Shown here one piece after another: positions 19,636-29,400 of a stretch of 64,000 nucleotides of DNA (within the stretch, counting starts at the first letter, position 1; the number at the start of each line of letters is the position of its first letter). The stretch is from Pedobacter sp. BS3 (GTDB lineage: Bacteria > Bacteroidota > Bacteroidia > Sphingobacteriales > Sphingobacteriaceae): assembly GCF_008274585.1 (NCBI RefSeq), contig NZ_VTRT01000004.1, forward strand, positions 1 to 64,000. The letters are read 5' to 3'. The translations under genes were made by a program, and so were the position numbers. Below the pieces are notes generated by a model. That model saw only the letters and a list, made by a program, of their open reading frames with translations, was not told the DNA's origin and searched no databases.

Positions 19636-19677
19636 GATCGTCTCCGGTGCTTACGTAGTTAAACGCCGGAGACGATC
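19636..19677 (+). terminator. Terminator-like hairpin after the SusC/SusD peptidase operon
   Basis: GATCGTCTCCGG (19636-19647) pairs perfectly with CCGGAGACGATC (19666-19677) across an 18-base loop. A short T/C-rich tail follows. It lies 26 bases behind the stop of the last operon gene. Confidence 0.65.
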
Positions 19678-19727
19678 ATTCTCTCACCTGGATCCAATGT
19701 AAATTCATGTATCTCAGATCTTAATCA

Positions 19728-20024
19728 ATGGGTATGATCTCCTTGGAATTATTAATCTATATACTCCTGGCTTGCTGGCTCGTAAGCTTCGGTTTCGGAA
19801 GGTTTGAATGGTCTGTAGTTAGAGGCAAACGTAAATTTTATAAAATTTACCTGGCTTTAGCGCTTTCTTTTTATGCGGTCTTACTGATCTGTTTTTGCCA
19901 GGATCTGTCAAATTTCAGAAGAGTTATTATCGGGATAATGATTTTTACTCTTGGTATTTTAAGATTGATCAGGATCAATTACCTGGTACATAACAGGCCT
20001 TTGCCGGGATCTTTTAACGGGTAA
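19728..20024 (+). CDS. Small hypothetical membrane protein
   Basis: The 98-residue product appears to have three hydrophobic segments (about residues 4-22, 40-60 and 65-82) separated by basic loops (VRGKRKFYK, RRVI). I do not recognise the family. It follows the operon terminator by about 50 bases, so it may have its own promoter, though none is obvious. The charge pattern is consistent with a real inner-membrane protein. Confidence 0.5.
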   Translation: MGMISLELLIYILLACWLVSFGFGRFEWSVVRGKRKFYKIYLALALSFYAVLLICFCQDLSNFRRVIIGIMIFTLGILRLIRINYLVHNRPLPGSFNG

Positions 20025-20070
20025 ACAAAGCCGTTATGTATGGTGGCGTTATCGTAGTTATTCACCTTTG

Positions 20071-20298
20071 CTATGATATTTTCAGCCCGCTGCTAAAATA
20101 AGCAGGTCTTTCAGGAAACCGTCTAAAAAACGGCTCATCGTCATTGTCACTTTTTGCCCATGCTTCCCGGTTAAAGATATAGCAGGTTTTACGCATTAGT
20201 GATTTTGCTGATAACCGGCAGATTTGCCCTGCACTTGCCTGAGGGTATTTCTTAAGCCATTTGAGGGGATAATGTGCAGGAAGCCGGCTAAGTATAAA
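20071..20298 (-). pseudogene. Open coding-like fragment without a proper start
   Basis: On the minus strand 75 sense codons run without a stop between in-frame stops at 20299-20301 and 20071-20073. The translation has normal protein composition (…LKWLKKYPQASAGQICRLSAKS…DNDDEPFFRRFPERPAYF). The only in-frame ATG is at 20196, which would give just 41 residues, and there is no GTG or TTG further upstream. It may be the decayed tail of a gene or a small gene of unknown family. The remaining bases of this 344-base gap show nothing else apart from the terminator at 20321. Confidence 0.3.
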
Positions 20299-20320
20299 CT
20301 ACACAAAATCTTCCGGCATA

Positions 20321-20347
20321 AAAAAACCGCCCTGTTGGGGCGGCTTT
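20321..20347 (-). terminator. Intrinsic terminator of the barrel-protein gene
   Basis: A GC-rich stem (GGGCGG/CCGCCC) with a four-base loop is followed on the minus strand by six T residues. It lies about 20 bases behind the stop of the gene at 20369-20842. Confidence 0.85.
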
Positions 20348-20368
20348 ATAATAAATTTTTTTTAATCC

Positions 20369-20842
20369 TTAAAAAGTGAAGCGGATGGCCAGACCCACAT
20401 CGCCGGTCCAGAAATCCACATCATCAACCAGTTGTAATCTGGGGCGCCAATCTAAGGCCAGGTTAATAGGAGCACCGGTAAATTTATAGTCCAAGCCTAA
20501 TACGCCATCGGCGCTTAAAAAGAAACTTCCATCAGCATACTTGGGTTTAGAAGAGCCAAGTGAAGCACCACCTCCATAATACCATCTTAACCCTGGAGCA
20601 TTCTGTATATTGTTATGTATTTCATACAGACCAGTGATAAAAACGTACTTGTAATCATCGTGGCTTCGGAAGTTCAGGTTGAAATCCAGCGCATTTTGCG
20701 CATTAAGGAAAGTCTTAAAATTGATGCCATTATACGCTCCTACGCGTACACCAAGCGCATGTTTGTAATCCTGTGCCTGGGTTTTGTTTACCAATAAAAA
20801 TGCAAATACTGCGATAAATGATAATGAAGTAATTTTTTTCAT
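20369..20842 (-). CDS. Small outer-membrane beta-barrel protein
   Basis: The 157-residue product starts at the ATG at 20842, which begins a clean signal peptide (MKKITSLSFIAVFAFLLVNKTQAQ). A longer reading from 20887 would add 15 residues before it and is unlikely. The mature part has alternating short strands rich in Gly and aromatics and ends in IRFTF, the C-terminal Phe expected for a barrel assembled by the BAM complex. It is similar in style to the 8-stranded porin-family proteins of Bacteroidota. Its role is unknown. Confidence 0.75.
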   Translation of the reverse strand: MKKITSLSFIAVFAFLLVNKTQAQDYKHALGVRVGAYNGINFKTFLNAQNALDFNLNFRSHDDYKYVFITGLYEIHNNIQNAPGLRWYYGGGASLGSSKPKYADGSFFLSADGVLGLDYKFTGAPINLALDWRPRLQLVDDVDFWTGDVGLAIRFTF

Positions 20843-21188
20843 GTCGAATAATAATTGTTTGTTGCCAAATAACAAATACAATGCCATAACGTCTGTAAAG
20901 GTTAAATTATTATCGTTTTATTGGTATTTTTAACCTAAAAAATCCAAAAAATATCTTATGAAACCGCATGATTAAACTCCGCAAAGTTTCATTGATACTA
21001 TTAAAAAATAAGAGGGTATTGTAAACATTAAACTCCGAATTACTCGGAACAAGTGTTGGGATTTGCCCGTACTGCCTGTCCCGAGAGGAATGATTCGGGA
21101 TACGGACTCAACTTTTGACTTATCAGTAGTACAACTCTAAAATATAATTCGTTAATTAGACATAACCAATAACACGTTAAATAATATA
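20843..21188. other. Intergenic region with stem-loops between divergent genes
   Basis: There is no ORF. The region contains CCGAATTACTCGG-type and TCCCGA/TCGGGA inverted repeats around 21034-21102. A TTTG at 21114-21117 is followed at a plausible distance only by a poor -7 match, so I do not call a promoter for the acyl-CoA ligase. Confidence 0.5.
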
Positions 21189-22961
21189 ATGCACACCCTG
21201 AATCGCATCATTGATTTACTGGATAACCTGGACACTGTATACAAAAATGAACCTGTTGTTGCGGGTAAACGGCGGGGCGAATGGCAACATTATACCGCGA
21301 CCAGGTTCAAAGATCACGTTAATATACTGAGCCGCGGCCTGCTGGCCCTGGGTATTAGTCCGAAGGACAAAGTGGCGATCATGTCGGAAAACCGGCCTGA
21401 ATGGAATATATGCGATTTTGCAATTATGCAGATCGGCATTACCCAGGTACCGATGTACCCCACGCTTTCAGAGCACGACATCGAGTTCATCCTGCAGGAT
21501 GCCGGTATCAGGCTGTTATTTGTATCGGGCAGCGATACACTGTATAAAGTGCAGGACGTTTGTCGTAAAACAGGCACACAGATCTATACATTTGATAAAA
21601 TTGCCGGCGTTCCGCATTGGCTGGATATAACAGAGGCCGGTAAAAAGCATACAGATGCAAACTTACAGGAATACCGTAACCGCATTACGCCGGATGATCT
21701 GCTTACCCTGATATATACCTCCGGCACAACCGGTACGCCCAAAGGAGTAATGCTAACCCATCAGAATGTGGCGAGCAACGTGGCAACCTGCGCCCGGTTA
21801 TATCCTGCGGGCTTCACCCGTGCATTGAGCTTTCTGCCCATATCGCACATTTTTGAGCGTATGGTTATTTATATGTATTTGTACCAGGGCATTTCCGTGT
21901 ATTATGCCGAAAGTATGGATACCATTGTTGCCGATATTAATACCGTGAAACCGCATGGTTTTACCACGGTGCCGCGTTTGCTTGAAAAGGTATACGATAA
22001 GATCGTTGCCAAAGGCGAAGTGCTGCCCGGTATTAAACGCCGTATATTTTTCTGGGCACTGTATTTGGCATTACGTTATGAGATGGACGGTAAGAACGGC
22101 TGGTGGTATGAAATGCAGCTTTTAATTGCCAGTAAGCTGGTTTTTAACCAGTGGCGCAAAGCGCTTGGCGGAAACATTAAAGCCATTATATCTGGCGGAG
22201 CCGCTTTGCAGCCCCGGTTGGCACGGGTATTCTGGGCAGCCCGGATGCCGGTATTGGAAGGTTACGGGTTAACCGAGACCTCGCCGGTTATAGCTGTTAA
22301 TTTCCTGGGTAAAGGGAATGCCGCTTTCGGTACGGTAGGTAAACCCATAAAAAATGCCGTTATAAAAATTGCCGAAGATGGTGAGATCCTGTATAAAGGG
22401 CCTAACCTGATGAAAGGTTACTATAACCGGCCCGACCTGACAGCCGAGGTAATTGATACCGAAGGCTTTTACCACACGGGTGATATCGGTAAGCTGGATG
22501 AGGCCGGCTTTTTAATCATTACCGACCGTAAGAAAGAGATGTTTAAAACGGCAGGAGGTAAATATATAGCGCCGCAGGTGCTTGAAAATAAGTTTAAAGA
22601 ATCTGTACTCATTGAGCATATCATGGTGCTTGGCGAAAACCGGCGTTTTCCATCTGCCTTGATCGTACCCGCCTTTGACGAGCTGAAAGCCTGGTGCGCT
22701 AAAAAAGGTATTCCATACACCTCTGATGAAGAAATGGTTAAAAATGAGCAGGTCATTGCCGAATACCAGCGTATAGTTGACCAGTACAATACAAATTTCG
22801 GGCACTGGGAGCAGGTGAAGAAATTTGTGCTGATGCCCCATGAATGGAGTATTGATACCGGTGAGCTCACCCCGAAGTTAAGTTTCAGGCGGAAAGTAAT
22901 TCTCGAAAAGCACAAAGACCTCATTGAAGAAATATACGCCGAAGAACATCATGAGGAATAA
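21189..22961 (+). CDS. Long-chain fatty acid-CoA ligase (AMP-forming)
   Basis: A 590-residue acyl-adenylate-forming enzyme that would activate fatty acids to acyl-CoA with ATP. The signature motifs are all present: the P-loop YTSGTTGTPKG near residue 180, LPISHIFERM, the adenine-binding YGLTETSP, TGDIG and the C-terminal hinge with RKKEMFKTAGGKYIAPQ. Its length and the ERM motif match the FadD15/long-chain group. It stands alone, followed by a REP-like element and the convergent lpxH. Confidence 0.94.
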   Translation: MHTLNRIIDLLDNLDTVYKNEPVVAGKRRGEWQHYTATRFKDHVNILSRGLLALGISPKDKVAIMSENRPEWNICDFAIMQIGITQVPMYPTLSEHDIEFILQDAGIRLLFVSGSDTLYKVQDVCRKTGTQIYTFDKIAGVPHWLDITEAGKKHTDANLQEYRNRITPDDLLTLIYTSGTTGTPKGVMLTHQNVASNVATCARLYPAGFTRALSFLPISHIFERMVIYMYLYQGISVYYAESMDTIVADINTVKPHGFTTVPRLLEKVYDKIVAKGEVLPGIKRRIFFWALYLALRYEMDGKNGWWYEMQLLIASKLVFNQWRKALGGNIKAIISGGAALQPRLARVFWAARMPVLEGYGLTETSPVIAVNFLGKGNAAFGTVGKPIKNAVIKIAEDGEILYKGPNLMKGYYNRPDLTAEVIDTEGFYHTGDIGKLDEAGFLIITDRKKEMFKTAGGKYIAPQVLENKFKESVLIEHIMVLGENRRFPSALIVPAFDELKAWCAKKGIPYTSDEEMVKNEQVIAEYQRIVDQYNTNFGHWEQVKKFVLMPHEWSIDTGELTPKLSFRRKVILEKHKDLIEEIYAEEHHEE

Positions 22962-22996
22962 GGGATGCCATTAGTGTATTAAATCACGATTCATCT

Positions 22997-23049
22997 GTGC
23001 GTCATCCTGACGCAGGTCATCCCGAAGCCTCGTGGCAATGACGTCACAT
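22997..23049. repeat. REP-like palindromic element
   Basis: TGTGCGTCAT on the left pairs with ATGACGTCACA on the right. The interior holds GTCATCCTGA and GGTCATCCCGAAG, typical of short intergenic REP-like elements in Bacteroidota. It sits between the convergent acyl-CoA ligase and lpxH genes and may act as a bidirectional stop. Confidence 0.5.
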
Positions 23050-23084
23050 TTTTTAAATACGTTTGCCTGAAGAACCTCCCGCTG

Positions 23085-23834
23085 CTAAGAAAAATACTTC
23101 AGCTCCACCGTCTCGCCGTCAAAAACCGCGTAGGAATTATAGCTCAGCCATTCGCCGAGATTGATATAGCGGCTGCCCCGGCTTAACGGAATATCGAGCG
23201 GTAAATGCCGGTGACCGAAGATCATGTAATCAAAATATTCTGTTTGCAGCAATTGCTCGCAGTAGACAACCAGCCATTCCTGTTCCTTGCTTTTAAATTC
23301 CGTTGTGCGTTTTCCGCCCGCCGCCCGGCTGCTTTGCGACCATTTCAACGCTATGCCAATACCCAGGTTAGGATGTATGCGGGCAAACAGCCACTGGCAG
23401 AAACGACTTCTGAATATCTTTTTTAGCAGCTTGTATTTGGCATCGCCAGGACCAAGGCCATCGCCGTGATGCAGGTAGAAGCGTTTGTTATTTCGTTCTA
23501 TGATTAATTCATCCGGTACAATGGTGATACCCATTTCTCGGGTAAAATACCCGAACATCCACATGTCATGATTACCCTTAAAGAAGGTGATTTTAATGCC
23601 CTCGTCAGATAATTCGGCCAGCTTTCCCTGGAAACGGATAAAACCCTTTGGTACAACCGTTTCATATTCAAACCAGAAATCAAAGATGTCTCCCATCAGG
23701 TAAATCTCGGCGGCATCGGTTTTAATCATGTCGAGCCACCGCACAATGCGGTCTTCGCGTTCACGGCTTTGCGCATAACCGGGAGCCCCCAAATGGAAAT
23801 CGGATGCGAAATAGATTTTGTGGCCTGCAGACAT
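23085..23834 (-). CDS. lpxH: UDP-2,3-diacylglucosamine diphosphatase (lipid A biosynthesis)
   Basis: LpxH removes UMP from UDP-2,3-diacylglucosamine at the membrane during lipid A synthesis. The 249-residue product has the full set of metallophosphoesterase motifs: SDFHLG, GDIFDFWFEY, GNHDMW, HHGDG and GHRHLPL. The FDFWFEY and HGDGLGPGD segments are specific for this group. The ATG at 23834 puts the SDFHLG motif at the usual distance from the N-terminus; an upstream Met at 23873 would add 13 odd residues. A 35-nt repeat containing TAATTTTG on this strand lies about 40 bases upstream and may be its promoter. Confidence 0.88.
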   Translation of the reverse strand: MSAGHKIYFASDFHLGAPGYAQSREREDRIVRWLDMIKTDAAEIYLMGDIFDFWFEYETVVPKGFIRFQGKLAELSDEGIKITFFKGNHDMWMFGYFTREMGITIVPDELIIERNNKRFYLHHGDGLGPGDAKYKLLKKIFRSRFCQWLFARIHPNLGIGIALKWSQSSRAAGGKRTTEFKSKEQEWLVVYCEQLLQTEYFDYMIFGHRHLPLDIPLSRGSRYINLGEWLSYNSYAVFDGETVELKYFS

Positions 23835-23855
23835 GGCCGTAAAAATACATATTAG

Positions 23856-23890
23856 TGTTAAGTCAAAAGCCAAAATTAAAAATTAAAAAA
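23856..23890 (-). repeat. 35-nt AT-rich dispersed repeat carrying a -7 box, copy 1
   Basis: It matches 58054-58088 at 33 of 35 positions. On the minus strand it contains TAATTTTG (23871-23878), an exact TAnnTTTG promoter box, about 37 bases before the lpxH start. Confidence 0.6.
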
Positions 23891-23903
23891 AACCATGCAA
23901 TCG

Positions 23904-23922
23904 TCCACGTTTATAACGTGGA
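23904..23922. repeat. Stem-loop of the TTGTA-loop hairpin family
   Basis: TCCACGT and ACGTGGA flank a five-base TTATA loop. Similar hairpins with different stems occur at 39122, 39154, 55707 and 57277. Confidence 0.5.
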
Positions 23923-23959
23923 TTGACGGAGAACAGAGATTGTATCGCTTTACGCCCTG

Positions 23960-23990
23960 TTGTTTAAATATCAACGTTCAAATAGTTTTG
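23960..23990 (+). promoter_or_regulatory. Bacteroidota-type promoter of the prolyl oligopeptidase gene
   Basis: TTG at 23960-23962 is followed after 20 bases by TAGTTTTG at 23983-23990, an exact TAnnTTTG -7 box. The leader would be about 20 bases before the ATG at 24017. Confidence 0.6.
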
Positions 23991-24016
23991 TAAATTAGCC
24001 CAAACACATATTAAAC

Positions 24017-26140
24017 ATGAAAACCGCCATCGTTACATCAGCCATTTTTGTAATTGTTTACAGCGGTTATAGCCAGACTATGAATACTATTGCTTATCCC
24101 CAAACAAAGAAAGAACCCGTAACCGATACCTATTTTGGAACCGCAGTTTCCGACCCGTACCGCTGGCTGGAAGACGACCGGTCTGCCGAAACCAAAGCCT
24201 GGGTACAGGCCGAAAATAAAGTAACACAGCATTATCTCGAAGCCATTCCTTACCGGCAGGATATCAAAAAGCGCCTGGAAACCCTGTGGAACTACGAAAA
24301 ATACAGCGCTCCTTTTAAGGAAAGCAAATACACCTATTTCTACAAAAACGACGGTCTGCAAAACCAGGCTGTATTGTACCGGCAGGTTGATGACGGAGAG
24401 CCGGAAGTTTTCCTCGACCCCAACACTTTTTCTGCCGATGGAACTACATCACTGGCCGGCATCAGCTTTACCAAAGATGGTAGCCTGGCAGCCTATCAGC
24501 TATCAGAAGGAGGTTCCGACTGGCGCAAGGTTATCGTGATAAAAACCGGAGACAAAGCTATCGTGGGCGATACACTCATCGATGTTAAATTTTCCGATAT
24601 CGCCTGGCATGGTAACGACGGCTTTTATTACAGCAGCTACGATAAGCCCAAAGAAGGCAGCCAGCTATCAGGCATGACCCAGCATCATAAGCTCTATTAC
24701 CATAAGCTCGGAACGTCGCAACGCGAAGACAAGCTGGTGTTTGGCGGCGAAACCACGCCCCGCCGTTATATTGGCGCCTGGCTTACCGAAGACCAGCGTT
24801 TCCTGGCCATAACGGCGGCAAATTCCACCTCCGGAAATGAGCTGTACATTCGCGATTTAAGCAAGCCCGGCAGCCCGATAGTTCCGGTCATTACCGGTTT
24901 TGATACCAATAACGAGCTGGTAGATAACCAGGGAAGTACGCTGTACATCTACACCAACCTGAATGCGCCTAATTACCGCCTGGTTACCGTTGATGCCGCT
25001 AATCCCGGTCAGCAAAACTGGAAAGACCTCATTCCGCAAACCAGGCAGGTGCTTACTATCAGCACCGGCGGCGGCAAGCTGTTTACACATTACCTCAAAG
25101 ATGCCATATCGCAGGTAAAGCAGTACGATATGAACGGCAAGCTGGAGCACGAGATTCAGTTACCCGGAGTGGGAACCGCATCTGGATTCCATGCCAAAAA
25201 ACATGAAAAGAATTTGTATTTTACCTTCACCTCGTACATTTATCCGGCAACCATTTTTAAATACGATATCGCCACCGGCCGCTCCGTGCTGTATAAAAAA
25301 TCAGGAGTAAAGTTTAATCCCGGTTTGTACGAATCCAAACAGGTATTTTATACATCGAAGGACGGAACCCGCATCCCGATGATCATTACCCACAAAAAAG
25401 GTATCCCGCTAAACGGGAAAAACCCAACGCTGCTGTACGGCTATGGCGGTTTTAATGTCAGCCTGACACCGGCGTTCAGCGTATCAACCATCATTTTACT
25501 GGAGCAGGGTGGCGTGTATGCCGTGCCCAACCTGCGTGGCGGCGGCGAGTACGGTGAAGAATGGCATATTGCCGGAACCAAGCTGCACAAGCAAAACGTG
25601 TTCGACGATTTTATTGCCGCGGCCGAATATCTTATCAGCAATCACTACACGTCGTCCGCTTACCTGGCTATTTCCGGCGGTTCCAACGGCGGCTTGCTGG
25701 TGGGCGCCGCCATGACACAGCGTCCCGAACTGTTCCGCGTGGCTTTGCCCGCCGTAGGCGTTTTAGACATGTTGCGGTATCATCAGTTTACTGCCGGCGC
25801 CGGCTGGGCTTACGATTACGGCACGGCCGAAGATTCCAAAGAGATGTTTGACTACCTATACCGGTATTCGCCCTATCATGCGCTCAAAAACGGCGTTTCT
25901 TATCCCGCCACGCTGGTTACCACTGCCGACCACGACGACCGGGTAGTGCCGGCGCATTCCTTTAAGTTTGCTGCCCGCTTGCAGGAATACCAGCACGGAA
26001 CGGCTCCCGTACTTATCCGCATAGAAACCAAAGCCGGGCACGGCGCCGGTAAATCCACCGCACAAATCATCGACGAGCAAACCGATAAATGGGCCTTTAT
26101 GCTGCACAATATGGGCCTTGATTTTAAACAGCAGGATTAA
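24017..26140 (+). CDS. Secreted prolyl oligopeptidase (S9A family)
   Basis: A 707-residue exported endopeptidase that would cut short peptides after proline. It has a signal peptide (~1-20), the family's entry motif DPYRWLEDDRSAETKAWV, a seven-bladed propeller (~85-440) and a C-terminal hydrolase domain. The catalytic residues are Ser556 in GGSNGG, Asp641 in DHDDRV and His675 in GHGAGKS. The NLRGGGEYGEEWH segment is also typical of the family. It is monocistronic and is one of three secreted serine peptidases in the window, alongside the subtilase and the other S9 enzyme. Confidence 0.95.
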   Translation: MKTAIVTSAIFVIVYSGYSQTMNTIAYPQTKKEPVTDTYFGTAVSDPYRWLEDDRSAETKAWVQAENKVTQHYLEAIPYRQDIKKRLETLWNYEKYSAPFKESKYTYFYKNDGLQNQAVLYRQVDDGEPEVFLDPNTFSADGTTSLAGISFTKDGSLAAYQLSEGGSDWRKVIVIKTGDKAIVGDTLIDVKFSDIAWHGNDGFYYSSYDKPKEGSQLSGMTQHHKLYYHKLGTSQREDKLVFGGETTPRRYIGAWLTEDQRFLAITAANSTSGNELYIRDLSKPGSPIVPVITGFDTNNELVDNQGSTLYIYTNLNAPNYRLVTVDAANPGQQNWKDLIPQTRQVLTISTGGGKLFTHYLKDAISQVKQYDMNGKLEHEIQLPGVGTASGFHAKKHEKNLYFTFTSYIYPATIFKYDIATGRSVLYKKSGVKFNPGLYESKQVFYTSKDGTRIPMIITHKKGIPLNGKNPTLLYGYGGFNVSLTPAFSVSTIILLEQGGVYAVPNLRGGGEYGEEWHIAGTKLHKQNVFDDFIAAAEYLISNHYTSSAYLAISGGSNGGLLVGAAMTQRPELFRVALPAVGVLDMLRYHQFTAGAGWAYDYGTAEDSKEMFDYLYRYSPYHALKNGVSYPATLVTTADHDDRVVPAHSFKFAARLQEYQHGTAPVLIRIETKAGHGAGKSTAQIIDEQTDKWAFMLHNMGLDFKQQD

Positions 26141-26319
26141 GATTTGAAGCGGAACGGTTTCTGCAGCTATCGGGCTTTCCTCCCGCTGTCCATTCATACG
26201 CCTGCAGCCTTAGCCACAGGCCGGTATCCATTCCCATCGGGGCTATGGTGAGAGGTTAGTGGTATAAAGTATTTTCGTAAATGATGTTAGGCAGGGGCCT
26301 CTCATAAGCACTACGCATT

Positions 26320-26387
26320 TATGATAACATCCTACAAAAATTGGCTAATAACTCACAAAATCCGGACATAGTTGCAGGTTAATTTTG
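26320..26387 (+). promoter_or_regulatory. Shared operator-like site A plus -7 box (sialidase-fold gene)
   Basis: TATGATAACATCCTACAAAA begins at 26320 and continues as ATTGGCTAATAA. The -7 box TAATTTTG lies at 26380-26387, exactly 60 bases from the start of the site. No TTTG -33 box is present, as expected for an activator-dependent promoter. The same arrangement occurs at 29969 and 39201. The GC-rich stretch between 26141 and 26260 before it has no ORF. Confidence 0.75.
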
Positions 26388-26412
26388 ATCTAACCAATGC
26401 TAAACCGGTTTT

Positions 26413-29400
26413 ATGAAATTTCAGAGATACCTTTATCGTCTTGCAGCAATTGTTTGTTTATTGTGCCTGTTTGGTGGTAACCTGGCAGCACAGGTGCCCT
26501 TTCCCGGAACGGTAATAGCGCAAAGTCCGGCGCCGTTAACAAACAGCTATGCATCGCCAAGTATAGTCATCCTGCCGGATAGAAGCTATGTAGCTTCGCA
26601 TGATATCAGCGGTACAATTACGGCGATATACCGTTCTGCAGATAGCGGGGCGCACTGGAGCTTCGTTGCCCTGGTATCCGACAGCCACTGGGCGACGCTT
26701 TTTGTGCATAACAACATCCTCTACCTGATGGGCGTTGCAAAATCTTTCGGCAATATCGTTATTCATAAATCGCTTGACGGCGGGTATAGCTGGACAAAAC
26801 CAGACGATGCCAATACGGGGTTGCTGGTATCGGGTAGATTTCATACGGCACCTGTCCCGGTAGTAAGGCACAACGGACGTATATGGCGAGCTTACGAGGA
26901 AAGTCCCGACCCGGATAACGAGCGGGATTTTCACGCTTTTGTGATGTCTGCTCCCGAAGATGCAGATCTGTTAAAAGCCTCCAGCTGGACAAGGACGAAT
27001 ACGGTAGCGTTAAATCCGGCCTGGCTTAACGCGGATATACCCGAATGGTGCGAAGGTAACGTGGTAGTTACTCCCGATGGTAAGATCGTGGATTTCATCC
27101 GCCTGAAGACCGACCAGGCCGTAAACGGAACATTGGAAATGCAGGGGCCGGCTGCCGGTATCCCACGTTACGAGGTGGGTGCCAAAATAGAAATCTCTGA
27201 TGACGGACAAACGGCAGCATTTAATACATCAACCGGTTTTGTTCATTTTCCGGGAGCAATGACCAAGTTTACCATTCGTTATGATCCCGTTTCGGGCAAA
27301 TATTGGTCGTTGGTAAATAAAATCACTACGGTGTTTTCCGGGTGGGGTAACGGCTCAAGCAATGCGCCGTGGAACCAGCGTAATGTACTGATGTTATCCA
27401 GCTCTTCAGACTTGTTGAATTGGGAAGAACGTTATAAAATAATACGCTGGAACGAAGGTGAAATAATAACCCGGCGGGCAAACTTTGGCTTTCAGTATGC
27501 CGACTGGCAGTTTGATGGCAACGATATTGTAGCGGCAGTGCGTACCTCATGGTATGGCGCCGACTGGCACGATGCCAACACCATTACGTTTCACCGGCTT
27601 ACTGATTTTCGTAATTTAACCATGGCCGATTCGCCTGCTGATATAGGCCCGCTGACACAAAGTCCCGGTAATATCCTGTCGTGGCAATTTGGGGTACCGC
27701 AAGCTACGGGTTCTGAAACTTTGGTAAACTCAACGGAAACCAATCCGGGGTTAAATGTTTCGGTGTTATCCCGCGGCAGCGGACTTAATGCGGCCGGTTT
27801 TGTACGTTCGTTTAACTCCACCTGTGGCACGCAGCATAATTCAAAAGATAATGCTATTGCCCGCAACGAATATCTCCAGTTCGAGGTTCAGGCAAAAAGC
27901 GGATACAGCGTATCGCTGGCTACTATTGACGCTAAACTCTCAAGAACTTCAGCCGGGGCGAAGAGCTACCAGTGGGCTTACAGTAAAGACGGCGTTAACT
28001 TTACCGATATCGGTACGGGCCCTGTTTTCAATTTAACAGATACCGATGGCGAAGGCGTTGTGCAGTCTGCCATCCACCTGGAAATGTATAAGGATTTGCA
28101 AAACGTGCCGTCGCCGGTAAAAATTACCTTCCGGATGTATATATGGGGCTCTACCAGCTTGTCGGGGAGATTCTCCGTTGGCCGGTATACTTCCGGCGAT
28201 ACAACGCCCAGCCTGGTTGTCGGCGGAGCTGTGGTGCCGACCCCGGTAAAAGAAACACCGCTGGCGGGTTGGACATTATCAGCAATTACCGGTAATACCA
28301 CGGGCAGCTTAAACGCCGAGGTCAATAGCGGCAATCTGCTTAGCTCAACCTTATCCCGCGGCGGCGGTTTAACGGCAGCCGCACTTAACTACGGCTACTA
28401 TTCCACGCTGAATCCAGGTAACAGCAGTGCGGAGGCTATTGCGAATAATGCTTATTATACATTCAGCATTCAGCCGGCATCAGGGCATTATGTATCCTTA
28501 TCACGGCTCGAAGCCAAATTGCGGCGAAACAGTGCCGGGCCGGTTATTTACCGGTGGTATTACAGTAAAGACGGTGTGAATTTTGCACCCATAGGCGATA
28601 CCGGCGATGTGCCTTTCCTGAGTACAGAGAATAATGGCCTGGTGCAGGCTCCTGTAGATTTATCGTCTATCGCGGAAATGCAGCATGTGGCCTCTACGCA
28701 AAGTATAACCTTTAGATTATATACCTGGGGCGCAGCAACATCAAGCGGGGGCTTTGGTTTTGCACGGTATACGGCTGATGATGATTATTGCCTGGCGGTT
28801 TATGGAACCACTTCGGATGACATTGTTACCGGCTGGAAGTTTGACACGGGTATTAACGGGAAAGAAGTTAGCAGTAACGCGACCACGGTAAATGCCGGAA
28901 TTGAACAACCTGTTTTAACCCGTGGCAATCATGTTGCGGCAACCGAAGGCTCGACGGTATCGTTTGTAGGTAATTTTCCGGTAATGGCTACCAAAAGCGC
29001 TGCCATAGCCGACGGCAATTATTTCCAGTTTGTGCTGAAAGCCAAACCCGGTTTTGCCGTGTCGCTTACATCATTAGATGCCCGTATCCGGATACAGGAA
29101 AATGCTCCGCATCATTACTGCTGGCGGTATAGCCTGGATGGAACAACGTTCAGTGATCTTGGCCCTGCAGATATTACGGCGGCTACAACAGTGAATAATG
29201 GCGAAGCGCAGCCGCAGATCAACCTTTCGGCTTATACAGATCTGCAGAATGTGTCTTCTGATAAAAGTATTACCATCCGGTTATATGCCTGGGGCGGTAC
29301 GGCAACCACCAGCAATTCGTTTGGGATTGGTAAATCATTATCCGGCGCAAATGCGCTGGTTATCGGCGGAACGGTAACAAACGCACTTCCTGTAACGCTA

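Noticed and set aside
20843-20887. N-terminal extension of the barrel protein from 20887
   Set aside because: It would put 15 extra residues before a perfect signal peptide.
23085-26140. Horizontal transfer island
   Set aside because: The region is somewhat richer in GC in the oligopeptidase gene, but there is no integrase, tRNA or direct repeat boundary.
26141-26270. Remnant gene in the GC-rich stretch behind prolyl oligopeptidase
   Set aside because: All frames are interrupted. It looks more like a dispersed non-coding repeat, but I see no second copy in the window to prove it.
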